DNA of 64,000 nucleotides from Companilactobacillus farciminis KCTC 3681 = DSM 20184 (lineage in GTDB: Bacteria > Bacillota > Bacilli > Lactobacillales > Lactobacillaceae): the NCBI RefSeq assembly GCF_002706745.1, contig NZ_CP017702.1, positions 1,984,001 to 2,048,000 on the forward strand. Direction: 5' to 3'. The notes under the pieces were generated by a model. The model was not told the origin of the DNA. It saw only the letters and a program-made list of their open reading frames with translations, and did not search any database. Every line of letters begins with the position of its first letter. Positions within the stretch are counted from its first letter, which is position 1. This document shows, one piece after another, positions 28,062-37,215 of this stretch. A program made the position numbers and the translations under genes.

Positions 28062-30146
28062 ATGGAAAAGACACAACTGAATTCTTTGAAAAATAACCCC
28101 CATTCAAAGATGAGCATAGCCGGATTCTTAATTGCTTTAGGAATCGTCTATGGGGATATTGGTACATCTCCTCTATATGTTATGCACTCTTTGATGGTTG
28201 GGAACGGCGGACTAGAAAAAATGTCCACTGATTTTATTTTAGGTAGTGTTTCACTAATTTTTTGGACACTGACTTTGGTAACGACAATCAAGTATGTTTT
28301 GATTGCTTTACGTGCTGATAACCGTGGTGAAGGTGGTATCTTTGCCCTCTACACCTTGGTTAGAAAACGTGCTAAATGGTTGATTATTCCAGCCATGATT
28401 GGTGGAGCAACTTTCTTAGCCGACGGTATGATGACCCCAGCGGTTACCGTTACAGCGGCAATTGAAGGTTTAAAGGGTATTAAGATCAACAATATGGTGC
28501 TGATCAGTACTCAAAACCAGGTTATCATCGTAACGGTCATTATTTTGTCGACCCTCTTCTTTATTCAAAGATTTGGGACACAACTTATCGGACGTGCTTT
28601 CGGTCCTATCATGTTGATTTGGTTTAGTTTCTTAGGTGCGATTGGTATTTTCAATCTATCATCTGATTGGACTATCATTCGTGCTTTGAATCCTTACTAC
28701 GCTTTTGAATTGCTCAGAAGCCCTATCAACATCAGAGGTGTTTTCATCTTAGGTAGTATCTTCTTGGCTACTACTGGTGCTGAAGCCTTGTATTCTGATA
28801 TGGGACACGTTGGGCGCCCTAATATTTATACTAGTTGGCCTTTCGTTAAAGTTTGTTTATTACTCAGTTACTTAGGTCAAGCTGCTTGGATAATCGGCGT
28901 TCGCGACAACCACACCTTGCAACAAATGGGTTCTTCAATGAATCCGTTCTACCAATCTATTCCAGCCGATTTTAGACTCTTTGGAATCTTCTTATCAGCT
29001 ATGGCAGCTATCATCGCTTCTCAAGCCTTGATTTCTGGCTCATATACTTTGGTATCCGAAGCTACGAAGTTGAGAATGTTCCCTCGTTTGAAGACTTATT
29101 ATCCTACAAACTTCAAGGGTCAATTATATATCCCAACTGTTAACTCAATTATCTGGGTCGTTTGTCTATTCATCGTTTTCTATTTCAAAACTTCAGAAAA
29201 CATGTCAAATGCTTATGGTCTAGAAATTACTATCACTATGTTAATGACTACGATCCTCTTGCATCAATGGTTGTTGATGAAACGTGCTAACCGGCTATTT
29301 ACTACCGTTATCATTAGTTTCTTCTTCGTCATTGAAAGTATTTTCTTCGTAACTAACAGTAGCAAGTTCATCCACGGTGCTTACATTACAATGTTCATTG
29401 CTGCTTTACTTATTCTCGTTATGTTCGTTTGGAGATACGGCGAAAGACTCAAGGATGACAATACGTTTAGAAGTCACTTCGTTTCATTGCTTGCTTTCAA
29501 GCATCAACTAAACGACTTGAGAAAAGATCCTAGTTACCCACTATATACAACTAACTTAGTTTACTTAACTAAGATTCATGACGGTTATCGTATCAAGAAA
29601 AACATTCTTTACTCAATTCTTGATAAACGTCCTAAGCGTGCTCAGGTTTACTGGTTCGTAACAGTTAACGTTACCGATGAACCTTATACAGCCGCTTATA
29701 GCGTTGAAACATTCGATACAGACTACATGGTCAGCGTCCAATTGTACTTAGGATTCCGTGTTGATCAAAAAGTTAATGTTTACCTTCGTCAAGTTGTTAA
29801 TGACATGATGTCAAATGGTGAAATCAAGCCACAGCCACAGAAATATACAACTATTCCAGATCGTGAAGTTGGTGACTTCTCGTTTGTTATTATCAAAGAG
29901 GTTATCTCACCAGATACTAAGATCAGTAGTTTGAATAAGAGTATTATCCACATGAGATTGATTTTGCAAAAATTCATTTCACCTGCTAACTGGTTTGGAC
30001 TTTCATACAGTGACGTTGTCGAAGAGCGTGTACCATTAGTTCTAGGCAAAGTTTCACTCAACCGTTTACGTCTAGTTAGAAAAGATCGTTCCGCTTTGAA
30101 AGATATTCAAATCGACGGCGAAATTGATGACGATGACGACGAATAA
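28062..30146 (+). CDS. kup: KUP-family potassium uptake protein
   Basis: Proton-coupled potassium importer in the cytoplasmic membrane. Start chosen at ATG 28062 with GGAG upstream (TTTTGGAGATTATTTAT), giving 694 residues; an in-frame TTG at 28032 is less likely. The N-terminal GIVYGDIGTSPLYVM is diagnostic, followed by about 12 transmembrane segments and a cytoplasmic C-terminal domain that ends in an acidic DDDDDE tail. An intrinsic terminator follows immediately. Confidence 0.94.
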   Translation: MEKTQLNSLKNNPHSKMSIAGFLIALGIVYGDIGTSPLYVMHSLMVGNGGLEKMSTDFILGSVSLIFWTLTLVTTIKYVLIALRADNRGEGGIFALYTLVRKRAKWLIIPAMIGGATFLADGMMTPAVTVTAAIEGLKGIKINNMVLISTQNQVIIVTVIILSTLFFIQRFGTQLIGRAFGPIMLIWFSFLGAIGIFNLSSDWTIIRALNPYYAFELLRSPINIRGVFILGSIFLATTGAEALYSDMGHVGRPNIYTSWPFVKVCLLLSYLGQAAWIIGVRDNHTLQQMGSSMNPFYQSIPADFRLFGIFLSAMAAIIASQALISGSYTLVSEATKLRMFPRLKTYYPTNFKGQLYIPTVNSIIWVVCLFIVFYFKTSENMSNAYGLEITITMLMTTILLHQWLLMKRANRLFTTVIISFFFVIESIFFVTNSSKFIHGAYITMFIAALLILVMFVWRYGERLKDDNTFRSHFVSLLAFKHQLNDLRKDPSYPLYTTNLVYLTKIHDGYRIKKNILYSILDKRPKRAQVYWFVTVNVTDEPYTAAYSVETFDTDYMVSVQLYLGFRVDQKVNVYLRQVVNDMMSNGEIKPQPQKYTTIPDREVGDFSFVIIKEVISPDTKISSLNKSIIHMRLILQKFISPANWFGLSYSDVVEERVPLVLGKVSLNRLRLVRKDRSALKDIQIDGEIDDDDDE

Positions 30147-30148
30147 CA

Positions 30149-30182
30149 AAAAGCTCTCACAATTGTTGTGAGGGCTTTTTTC
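30149..30182. terminator. Bidirectional intrinsic terminator between convergent genes
   Basis: AGCTCTCACAA, loop TTG, TTGTGAGGGCT with A- and T-runs on both flanks; it ends kup (plus) and the 30182-30700 gene (minus). Confidence 0.9.
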
Positions 30183-30700
30183 TATGCTTGCAAAACTTTG
30201 ACTGTCTTTTGATTTAGCTTATTAGTAATAAAGTCAACTACCCACTCGACGTCCTTTTGTGGAGCCCCTGACTTCAACAAGTTCCAAGATAAGTCTAAGG
30301 CCACGTCATGTCCGTCATCGACTTTCAAAATAATATAATGTGGCGTCCACTTGTTAGACTTTTTGGTTACGACTAATGAATAGGACAAAATATCATCGAA
30401 TGAAATTGCTTTTTGCTTCTTGGCTAATGGCAAAAAGATTGCTTTGATACGTTTCGTCCAAGTACTGTAATCGTAATAAGAAACATTTCCTTCAGTAATT
30501 TTCCATTGTCCATAGAGACTAGGCAAATACCGTGGATAAATCACCATACTTTGAATGAAAAATCCGATTAGACCCCAAATTATACCTGCAGTCAAATCGT
30601 GTCTAAAAATAATATATACAAAAGAACCTATAGCGGCTCCGAAGATCAAACTATTCAACAATGGTTTCCAATTTAATTTTCTAGCAAAACTTTTTTCCAT
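30182..30700 (-). CDS. Hypothetical membrane protein, paralogue of the gene at 37213-37746
   Basis: Family not recognised. The 172 residues show a charged N-terminus, two transmembrane segments (about 15-35 and 40-60: FGAAIGSFVYIIF, IIWGLIGFFIQSMVIY) and a soluble domain of about 110 residues that resembles a PH-like 'bPH' or YcxB fold only in outline. Shared with the second copy are YY(S)DYxTWxK, K-K-Q...ISFDxI, and a W...D/E-rich end. Divergently oriented from the next gene at 30937. Function unknown. Confidence 0.75.
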   Translation of the reverse strand: MEKSFARKLNWKPLLNSLIFGAAIGSFVYIIFRHDLTAGIIWGLIGFFIQSMVIYPRYLPSLYGQWKITEGNVSYYDYSTWTKRIKAIFLPLAKKQKAISFDDILSYSLVVTKKSNKWTPHYIILKVDDGHDVALDLSWNLLKSGAPQKDVEWVVDFITNKLNQKTVKVLQA

Positions 30701-30936
30701 CTTAATCGCCTACTTTTAAATTCCTAGTAATTTATTATTTAATTAATAAATTTAAATTAAAAATACCTTTTATCCCTCATGACATCAAAGAAACTGCTCT
30801 GAAATAGACAACTTGTCATAGAAAAGGGTAACAATCTTTTAATTTATTAATAACTAAATATAATTGTAATTAATCAACGATATTAATTTGTTTGTCATTG
30901 ATCAATTCAAATCATAGAAAGAAGCAAGTGATTATT

Positions 30937-31224
30937 ATGTTCACTTATATTCAAATTACTCAACGCAATTCAGAAACATTCAAGGGCTATGTTGATTATG
31001 AGTTTGGAAAAGATAAACTATCAATGACCTTAGTCAGAGGCATGAAGACCTTGCGCCATATCGTTATTCCTTTTTCAGAGATCACTGATTTAACCATCGA
31101 TAAGTTTTACGGCGAAGATCGAGTCAACTTCATTTACAACGCTCAAAAGTTCTCCTTTATCAATACTGGCTATGGCGAATCTAAATATTTACAACATCAC
31201 ATTTTAAAAGCTACTAAAGCTTAA
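30937..31224 (+). CDS. Hypothetical protein, 95 residues
   Basis: No family recognised. From the ATG at 30937, with a weak upstream GAAGCAAGTG, there are 95 residues and no transmembrane segment. The beta-strand-rich pattern (FTYIQITQRNSETFKGYVDYEF, MKTLRHIVIPFSEITDLTID, RVNFIYNAQKFSFINTGYGE) could form a small PH-like or sensor domain. It lies divergent to a membrane gene of similar character and ends at a strong bidirectional terminator. An in-frame GTG/TTG start at 30892 is possible but lacks a good ribosome binding site. Confidence 0.65.
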   Translation: MFTYIQITQRNSETFKGYVDYEFGKDKLSMTLVRGMKTLRHIVIPFSEITDLTIDKFYGEDRVNFIYNAQKFSFINTGYGESKYLQHHILKATKA

Positions 31225-31226
31225 CT

Positions 31227-31270
31227 AAAAAAGGTCTTACCAGAATTAATTTTCTAGTAAGACCTTTTTT
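31227..31270. terminator. Bidirectional intrinsic terminator
   Basis: AAAAGGTCTTAC ... GTAAGACCTTTTTT stem with A/T flanks; serves both the 30937 gene (plus) and the HAD gene (minus). Confidence 0.9.
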
Positions 31271-31272
31271 AG

Positions 31273-32079
31273 TTATTTTTGAAGAAACTTCTTTATACCG
31301 TAGGCGACGCCATCTTCATCATTGTTCTTCGTGATGTACTTACCGTATTCCTTCACGCCTTCTAAAGCATTATCCATGACAACTGGCGTTCCGACCATTT
31401 CTAGCATTGATAAATCGTTGAAGCCATCACCAAAAGCCGCCATATCCTTTTTAAGCAATTTTTCTAAGTCTTGAATGTATTTGATGCCACGTGACTTTTG
31501 AGCCAAATGACTGGTGATTTCGAGGTAATATTCGCCAGACTGTTTAATACTCATATCTCCCGTGTTGATTGATTCTAATTTTTCAATCAATTGTTTCATT
31601 TCAATCACATCAAATGATAACAACATAATTTTGAAGACTTTTACGTCCGGTTGTTTTAACAAAGAAACATAATCGACTAATTTAGGCGTTTGTCCACCCA
31701 TTTTTTGCTCATATTTGACACCTTTGTCGAATTTATCAACGTACCAAGTATCAACATCGTAAAAACTGCGACTAACTTTAGGAAATTGCTCATCAACTAA
31801 AGCAATCACTCTCTTTACGCTATCAATATTCAATGTATGTTCACTGAGAATTTTCAAACCTTGGCCTTGTTTTTGAAAAATCAAACCACCGTTGAAGCCA
31901 ATTTGTGGTTCGTCTAAATCAAGTTTATCAATGACTTCGGTCATTTCCATTGGTGAACGCGCCGAAACTAATGTAAACGGAATTTGACTTTCTTTAATAG
32001 TTTGGACGTTTTTTTCACTGATTTTGCAATTGCTTTGTAAAAGAGTTCCATCCATATCGGAAAAAATATGTTTGATCAA
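31273..32079 (-). CDS. Cof-type HAD-superfamily hydrolase (sugar phosphatase-like)
   Basis: Cytoplasmic phosphatase of the Cof/YidA type. Motif I is HIFSDMDGTLLQ, with Asp nucleophile and Asp general acid; a motif II-like Ser is in FTLVSARS; the C-terminal MAAFGDGFNDLSMLEMVG holds motif III/IV acids and the K..KR region. The TTG at 32079 has AGGAGG 7 bases upstream and is preferred to the ATG at 32085, which lies too close to the ribosome binding site. 268 residues. Substrate unknown. Confidence 0.9.
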   Translation of the reverse strand: MIKHIFSDMDGTLLQSNCKISEKNVQTIKESQIPFTLVSARSPMEMTEVIDKLDLDEPQIGFNGGLIFQKQGQGLKILSEHTLNIDSVKRVIALVDEQFPKVSRSFYDVDTWYVDKFDKGVKYEQKMGGQTPKLVDYVSLLKQPDVKVFKIMLLSFDVIEMKQLIEKLESINTGDMSIKQSGEYYLEITSHLAQKSRGIKYIQDLEKLLKKDMAAFGDGFNDLSMLEMVGTPVVMDNALEGVKEYGKYITKNNDEDGVAYGIKKFLQK

Positions 32080-32147
32080 AATCATTCCTCCTAGGTTGAG
32101 TTATTTCCCATTATAATGGAAGCGAATACATTTTTCTACAACAGCAC

Positions 32148-32179
32148 AAAAAAACAGCCAATCAACTGATCAGCTGTTA
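32148..32179 (-). terminator. Intrinsic terminator of the GRP sugar transporter gene
   Basis: Minus strand AACAGCTGATCA, loop GT, TGATTGGCTGTT (with G-T pairs) followed by T7. Confidence 0.9.
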
Positions 32180-32181
32180 TA

Positions 32182-33042
32182 TTAAGATGCAAATGATGTA
32201 GCAACACTACCGATAACGATCAAGACGATACCTAAAATCGTATAAGTCAATTCACGATGACTCTTGTGTTCATGCAAGACGATAATTCCACCGAATGTAC
32301 CGATCACAACGTTTAATTGTGTCCAGATAAAGGCCGAAGTATTACCGTTAGCTTTAGCTGAGAAAATATAAGCAAAAGCGGCGATTCCCCAAGCAATACC
32401 AGCAATAATGTTTTGATATTGTTGCTTTTGCTTGAATGAACTACGATCTGTAAATACTGCATAAATGATGGCACCTAACAAAATACCTAGCATTTCAGGT
32501 AAGAAAATTCCAGTACTGCTTTCATGTTTAACGATTGAGATATTAGGAAATGAAGAATAGATCCAAAAACCAACTGTTGTACATAGAAGGAATAACGCAT
32601 CTTTGATTTCCATCTTTTGAGAAGTTGAGCCGTCGGTAACTGATGTTAATAACGCACCAACTACAACGATCAACAAGGCAGCGATTCCGATAATCTTAGC
32701 GTGAGCACTGCTCCAATCACCGAAAATCAACATCCCGATAATTGAATTACCAACTAATTGAAAAACAGTTGATAGTGGAACTGTACCAGATACTCCGATA
32801 CGCTTGAAAGAAATGAACTGACCGATTTGACCGATCGTCCACAAGGCCCCACATAAAACGGAGAACCAGAATGCTTGTGCACTAACGCTCGGTTGAGTAA
32901 CTAAGTAAGAAATCAAACCGACAATAGTAGCACCAGCACCAATACCAAACATTTGGTTAACTGGAGAGCCACCCACTTTTCCAGTAATAATTGGCATGAA
33001 GCCCCAACCTAAAGCTGGTATTAAAGCAATTAAAATATTCAT
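32182..33042 (-). CDS. GRP-family glucose/ribose uptake transporter (GlcU/RbsU)
   Basis: Membrane carrier of the glucose/ribose porter family in the DMT superfamily. The 286 residues are almost entirely hydrophobic, about ten transmembrane segments, starting MNILIALIPALGWGFMPIITGKVGG, a family signature. Further motifs are AQAFWFSVLCGALWTIGQIGQFISF and GVSGTVPLSTVFQLVGNSIIGM. There is no adjacent rbsK/rbsD or glucose dehydrogenase, so the sugar is unresolved. A strong terminator follows. Confidence 0.85.
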   Translation of the reverse strand: MNILIALIPALGWGFMPIITGKVGGSPVNQMFGIGAGATIVGLISYLVTQPSVSAQAFWFSVLCGALWTIGQIGQFISFKRIGVSGTVPLSTVFQLVGNSIIGMLIFGDWSSAHAKIIGIAALLIVVVGALLTSVTDGSTSQKMEIKDALFLLCTTVGFWIYSSFPNISIVKHESSTGIFLPEMLGILLGAIIYAVFTDRSSFKQKQQYQNIIAGIAWGIAAFAYIFSAKANGNTSAFIWTQLNVVIGTFGGIIVLHEHKSHRELTYTILGIVLIVIGSVATSFAS

Positions 33043-33381
33043 AGCAAACTCCTTTTCAGCAAACGAATATTAGTAATAATTATTTTTTTAACGTGGCAAA
33101 TATTTCATATATAAGGAACTATGTTTCTCATCATACAAGTTCTATTACTCAGACAAAAAATGAATATTATTACGAACAAATTTGGTTAAATAAGTCCTTT
33201 TGGCACAAAAAAATGTGTGAAACTCATCTAGACCATTTAAATAGTTTACAACATATTTTGAAAAAAGAAAGCATTTTCTCTCAAAAAGGCAAAAAAAATG
33301 AAAGTGCATTCATAGCTGTCCTAAGACTAGCAAGCACTTCCAGATATTTCGAAAAATCATTTTATTTGTATAAAATCATTG
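33043..33381. other. Intergenic region, 339 bp, without supported gene
   Basis: AT-rich spacer between gpmA and the GRP transporter gene (both minus). A weak plus-strand frame (GTG at 33093, to 33407) lacks a ribosome binding site and has low-complexity composition; not called. No hairpin with T-run was identified. It probably holds the transporter's promoter. Confidence 0.5.
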
Positions 33382-34056
33382 TTAATAGCGTTGACGATTA
33401 TCATTAATTATATTTAATTTATCATCAAAATCATAAACCAACGGAGTTCCATTAGCTACTTCTACTCCATCGATATCTTTATCACTAATACCTTCAATGT
33501 ATTTGATCAAGGCTCTAATCGTACTTCCATGAGCTACAATCAATTGATTCTTGCCATCCAAGAGACCAGGAGCCACGTGATCAACGTAATAAGGGATTAT
33601 TCTTTGATAAGCTTCATAAAGGCTCTCTGCAACTGGCATCATATTTTGATCAAAATACTTGTAAGGACCGGTCGTAGGATCTGGTTTACTCAAAGCCGGT
33701 GGGACTGAATAAAAGCTTCGACGCCACAAGTGAACTTGTTCCAAACCATATTCTTTTCTCGTGTCATCCTTATTGAGTCCACGCAAGGCCCCGTAGTGAC
33801 GTTCATTTAAGCGCCAAGTTTTAGTTATTGGCACATAATTAAGATCTAAGTCATCTTGAATTATATAGGCTGTCTTAATAGCACGCTGTAAAACTGATGT
33901 ATGTACGTGTTCAAAATAAAAACCTTTGAGCTTTTTTGCAGCTTCATGTGCCTGCATTACACCTTCATGCGTCAAATCAACATCATTCCACCCCGTATAT
34001 TGATTCAAAGCATTAGCAATACTCTCTCCATGTCTTACCATGACAAGTTTTACCAT
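33382..34056 (-). CDS. gpmA: 2,3-bisphosphoglycerate-dependent phosphoglycerate mutase
   Basis: Interconverts 3- and 2-phosphoglycerate in glycolysis. The 224 residues contain the phosphohistidine motif VMVRHGESIANALNQYTGWNDVDLT, the RAIKTA segment, GALRGLNKDDTRKEYG and the second catalytic His in LIVAHGSTIRALIKYI. Length is slightly short of the usual 228-230. A plausible second glycolytic or paralogous isoform: the VRHGESxAN.. region and C-terminal tail are normal. Confidence 0.93.
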   Translation of the reverse strand: MVKLVMVRHGESIANALNQYTGWNDVDLTHEGVMQAHEAAKKLKGFYFEHVHTSVLQRAIKTAYIIQDDLDLNYVPITKTWRLNERHYGALRGLNKDDTRKEYGLEQVHLWRRSFYSVPPALSKPDPTTGPYKYFDQNMMPVAESLYEAYQRIIPYYVDHVAPGLLDGKNQLIVAHGSTIRALIKYIEGISDKDIDGVEVANGTPLVYDFDDKLNIINDNRQRY

Positions 34057-34120
34057 ATTATGACATTCCCAACTTTCATATAAAATTACCTTCTAATCTT
34101 AGCACAGTTTGGTTTCTAAA

Positions 34121-34999
34121 TTAATCGATCAATGAATTATCAAGACCTCTAGAACACTCTGCCTGTAAGGTCACATGAGTAATATTGAATTTATCGAGCA
34201 GCAATTGATCCACTTGATCGTACAAAGAATCCAACTCTTTCATATTGCAGTTTTTCAAAACGTTAATATGAGCATCGAGCATGATGTGATTTTCATCGAT
34301 CATCCAAACGTGCATGTGATGAACCCGAACAATTTCAGGGATTGTCATAATTTCTGCTTCAACTGTCGTTAAATCGATTTTTGGGCTGGCCTCCATAAGG
34401 ATGTTGATAGTCTCTGAAACGACTGTGTAAGCTTCTTTTAAGAGCCAAATGGCAATAACTATTGTAATTACCGGGTCGACCCAATTCCAATTGAATAAAA
34501 TGACAAAAATAGATGCCACAAAAACACCCACTGAAGATAAGGTATCAGTCAGCATATGTAAAAACGTTGCCTTGATATTTAAATTATGTTTTGAGCCCGA
34601 CATCAACATCAGCATTGAAACTAGATTGGCAAGCAAACCAATAACCGATACGATCATCATCAATTTACCATCAATGTGCTGTGGTTGATTCAAACGTTTA
34701 AACGATTCAAAGACCATCATCACGGTAATAATGACTAACACAATTGAATTGACGAAAGCTGCTAAAATTTCTGCTCTCTTATAGCCAAAGGTCTTCTTAG
34801 CGTTGTTCTTTCTTTGACCAATCACATTGGCAATGTATGAAATAACAATCGACAAGGAATCTTCCAAATTATGGAAAGCATCAGAAATCAAGCCAAGACT
34901 TCCTGAAACAAAGCCACCAACGAATTCAGTGATCGTAATAATGATATTCAAAGCCGTAACATAAAAGAAACGTTTACCAGTTATTTTTTCGTGATCCAT
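34121..34999 (-). CDS. Cation diffusion facilitator (zinc/cadmium-type efflux)
   Basis: CDF exporter in the cytoplasmic membrane, proton-coupled, CzcD-like. The 292 residues show six transmembrane segments. The metal-site helices carry DAFHNLEDSLSI (TM2) and HMLTDTLSSVGV (TM5), with the H-x-x-x-D pair giving a preference for Zn/Cd in this family. The C-terminal cytoplasmic domain has VHHMHVWMIDENHIMLDAHI. GGAGG precedes the ATG at 34999. Metal specificity is an inference. Confidence 0.9.
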   Translation of the reverse strand: MDHEKITGKRFFYVTALNIIITITEFVGGFVSGSLGLISDAFHNLEDSLSIVISYIANVIGQRKNNAKKTFGYKRAEILAAFVNSIVLVIITVMMVFESFKRLNQPQHIDGKLMMIVSVIGLLANLVSMLMLMSGSKHNLNIKATFLHMLTDTLSSVGVFVASIFVILFNWNWVDPVITIVIAIWLLKEAYTVVSETINILMEASPKIDLTTVEAEIMTIPEIVRVHHMHVWMIDENHIMLDAHINVLKNCNMKELDSLYDQVDQLLLDKFNITHVTLQAECSRGLDNSLID

Positions 35000-35044
35000 A
35001 TTTTTGCCTCCTTATCTATCATAATCAATAACTACAAAAAAGTA

Positions 35045-35081
35045 TAAAAAAAGACGGGGTTCCTCAAAACCTCGCCTTTCT
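35045..35081 (-). terminator. Intrinsic terminator of the 35099-35311 gene
   Basis: Minus strand GGCGAGGTT, loop, AACCCCGTC followed by T7; one mismatch in the stem. Confidence 0.85.
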
Positions 35082-35098
35082 TAATTTATATTATCCTT

Positions 35099-35311
35099 CT
35101 ATTTAGTTGTTAGCTTAGCAACAACTTTAATGGGATGAGCTACATCAATGATATCAGAGAATCTATTTGTAATATAGTCTCTCATACCGTCACGTGCTTC
35201 TTTCTTAGAAGTATTGTGACAAATGCGCTTCTCAGCAATTGTTTGGCCTTCTTTGCTCAAAAAATTACAAGTAACTTCATAATCGCCATGATTACCAAAA
35301 AACAACATCAT
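35099..35311 (-). CDS. Hypothetical small protein, 70 residues
   Basis: Not recognised. The ATG-ATG start at 35311 has AGGGGG 5 bases upstream, and a terminator follows, so it is probably a real one-gene unit. The sequence (FGNHGDYEVTCNFLSKEGQ, RICHNTSKKEARDGMRDYI, VAHPIKVVAKL) is soluble and basic with two cysteines. No transmembrane segment or signal. Could be a small regulatory or stress protein. An opposite-strand frame over it (35135-35428) looks like a shadow. Confidence 0.7.
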   Translation of the reverse strand: MMLFFGNHGDYEVTCNFLSKEGQTIAEKRICHNTSKKEARDGMRDYITNRFSDIIDVAHPIKVVAKLTTK

Positions 35312-35509
35312 TGTGACCCCCTTCTATGCAAAATAACTATCTCATTAACTTCGACCAGATATTTATACCACTTTTCAAATAGCAGTTCAACACTCTATGT
35401 AAAAATTGTATTGTTTAAAAAAAACTAAGCATATTTTTGATAATTAATTCCTAAGAGTTAATTATGATATTATAAACGTAACGATTTATTCACAGGGGAG
35501 CCAACATTT

Positions 35510-36250
35510 ATGAAAAGGGAAAATAACAACAATAGATCTCGTATGACTCGTGAAGCATTTCGACGCAGAAAACAACCATTTTATAAAAAGAAATCATTCT
35601 TAATTTCAATTATTTTAATTTTAGTTATCATAATTGGTCTATTTATTATTTGGAAAGTCAATTTTTCTAATAATAGCAACAACGAAAGCACCGAACAAAC
35701 CACTCACAAAATTGAAAAAGTTAAGCCAAAGAAAACTACTAAAAAGAAAAAAACGACCAAAAAAGCTAACAAAGCCGAAAAGGTAACCAAAGAACAACCA
35801 GAACAAAAAGTTCAAAAGCAAGAAGAACCAAAACAAGAAGTTAAGATTCAAAATCCTGGAACTTACAATGATTTAGTCTACGATACTGATTGGTACACAT
35901 TCAAAATTTCTAATGAGGTTAAGTTGATCAAAGATGCCAATGGCGACGCTGCTTTGATGGTCAAATACAATTACACTAACAAAACCAATAGCAACGAAGT
36001 TCCTCAACAAGTCCAAAACAATGCCATCATGCTCAAACAAAATGACCAACAATTAAGTCCCACTACGGCAACTGGCGACAATGCTAGTCTGATTAATTCT
36101 ACTAACAATGGTCAAGTTCTACCCGGTAAGAGTTTTGACGGTGCATTATTAGTAAAAGTCAACGACACCACTTCTGAAGTCACGATGTACTTCAAGAACA
36201 TCCAGACAAATGCTTGGTTAGATAGTACTCAACCACTCAAACTAGACTAA
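35510..36250 (+). CDS. Membrane-anchored protein with DUF5067-like extracellular domain
   Basis: The 246 residues have a short basic cytoplasmic N-terminus, one transmembrane anchor (SFLISIILILVIIIGLFIIW), a lysine/threonine/glutamate-rich linker (KPKKTTKKKKTTKKANK...) likely spanning the wall, and a beta-rich C-terminal domain with VMVKYNYTNKTN and GKSFDGALLVKVNDTTSEVTMYF, resembling the DUF5067/DUF4352 immunoglobulin-like domains of lactobacilli. AGGGGAG precedes the ATG. Role unknown, probably at the cell surface. Terminator follows. Confidence 0.8.
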   Translation: MKRENNNNRSRMTREAFRRRKQPFYKKKSFLISIILILVIIIGLFIIWKVNFSNNSNNESTEQTTHKIEKVKPKKTTKKKKTTKKANKAEKVTKEQPEQKVQKQEEPKQEVKIQNPGTYNDLVYDTDWYTFKISNEVKLIKDANGDAALMVKYNYTNKTNSNEVPQQVQNNAIMLKQNDQQLSPTTATGDNASLINSTNNGQVLPGKSFDGALLVKVNDTTSEVTMYFKNIQTNAWLDSTQPLKLD

Positions 36251-36280
36251 AAAAAGCTGAATAATATCAGCTTTTTTTTA
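36249..36280. terminator. Bidirectional terminator between convergent genes
   Basis: AAAAAAGCTGA, loop ATAATA, TCAGCTTTTTTTT; ends the surface-protein gene (plus) and the CPBP gene (minus). Confidence 0.9.
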
Positions 36281-37004
36281 TTTCAAAATTTTGCAGTTGA
36301 ATGTATGCAATGAACAAAGCAATACCTAAGAAAACGATCATGACGTACAAACTAGCCATGGTAAAACTAGTCTGTGAAGCTTGCTGCATCAATTTATTAG
36401 AAAACATTGGGAACATGTCTCGAAAAGCGTGCAAAGCTATGACAATCGCTAAATTATGGGTTTTGATGTAAATTGTTCCAAACAAAATCCCAATTGCTGC
36501 CGCAAAGATCATCTGTGCTGAAACATAGCCAAATGGCAAAGCTTTTAAATTTGTAATGTGAATCAAGCCAAACAAAATACTCGAACCTATCACAGCGCCA
36601 AAAGCATTATTGTGATTAACTTTCAAAAATAACCCAATCAACAAACCTCTAAAAATGTATTCCTCAGCTAAACCGACTAATAAACAAATCAAAATCACTT
36701 GGAATTTAACTTGAAAATCATTTACCAACAAGACCGGTGAATTCAAAAAAGCCACGATAATCAAGGCCGGAAAAGCAGTTGATAACTGTGCTAGACCGTT
36801 CTTTCGATTAAACCAGAAAACTTTTTCCTGAAAGTATTGTCGATTCAACAAGTAAGCAACCAAGAAAACCACCAAATCTGCTAACGCCTGAGCAAAGCTG
36901 TTAACTGACTGTTTACTCAAAATCAGACCAATGATTGTCAAGGTAACGGGAAAAATCAAGCTGGCCACAATAATTTTTACAATGTTATTTTTGAATAATC
37001 TCAT
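36267..37004 (-). CDS. CPBP-family intramembrane metalloprotease
   Basis: Membrane protease of the Abi/CPBP (Rce1-like) family. The 245 residues have several transmembrane segments and the conserved motifs: EEYIFRGLLIGLF (glutamates of motif 1), FGLIHITNL (His of motif 2) and ALHAFRDMFPMF (motif 3, with His and Asp). In lactobacilli such proteins are sometimes bacteriocin self-immunity factors, but no bacteriocin gene is seen nearby. AAAGGGG precedes the ATG at 37004. Confidence 0.88.
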   Translation of the reverse strand: MRLFKNNIVKIIVASLIFPVTLTIIGLILSKQSVNSFAQALADLVVFLVAYLLNRQYFQEKVFWFNRKNGLAQLSTAFPALIIVAFLNSPVLLVNDFQVKFQVILICLLVGLAEEYIFRGLLIGLFLKVNHNNAFGAVIGSSILFGLIHITNLKALPFGYVSAQMIFAAAIGILFGTIYIKTHNLAIVIALHAFRDMFPMFSNKLMQQASQTSFTMASLYVMIVFLGIALFIAYIQLQNFEIKKS

Positions 37005-37175
37005 AAAATCCCCTTTAATTATTTTTAAGTAAATTATATAGAAAAATCTCTTGACATGAAACGCGTTCGATAAAGTATTCTTTAATCGTTGAAATACTTG
37101 TTCTGCATGAAAACACTGTTATCTTCCTTGTAGAGCTTACCCTTCAAAGCCGTATTTCAAAAAATTTATTTGTTT

Positions 37176-37215
37176 GAAAAAGACGAGCATCTCCAATGGA
37201 TACTCGTCTTTTTTA
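37176..37215 (-). terminator. Intrinsic terminator of the gene at 37213-37746
   Basis: AAAAGACGAG ... CTCGTCTTTTT stem with T-run on the minus strand; the plus-strand direction is also possible. Confidence 0.85.

Noticed and set aside
33093..33407. Plus-strand frame of 104 codons in the 33.1 kb spacer
   Set aside because: GTG start without a ribosome binding site, low-complexity sequence, and it runs into gpmA from the other strand.
35135..35428. Plus-strand frame opposite the 35099-35311 gene
   Set aside because: Antisense to a better supported gene; no ribosome binding site.
37050..37075. TGAAACGCGTTCGA as a cre site
   Set aside because: Palindromic, but the central bases do not match the cre consensus spacing, and no sugar gene follows.
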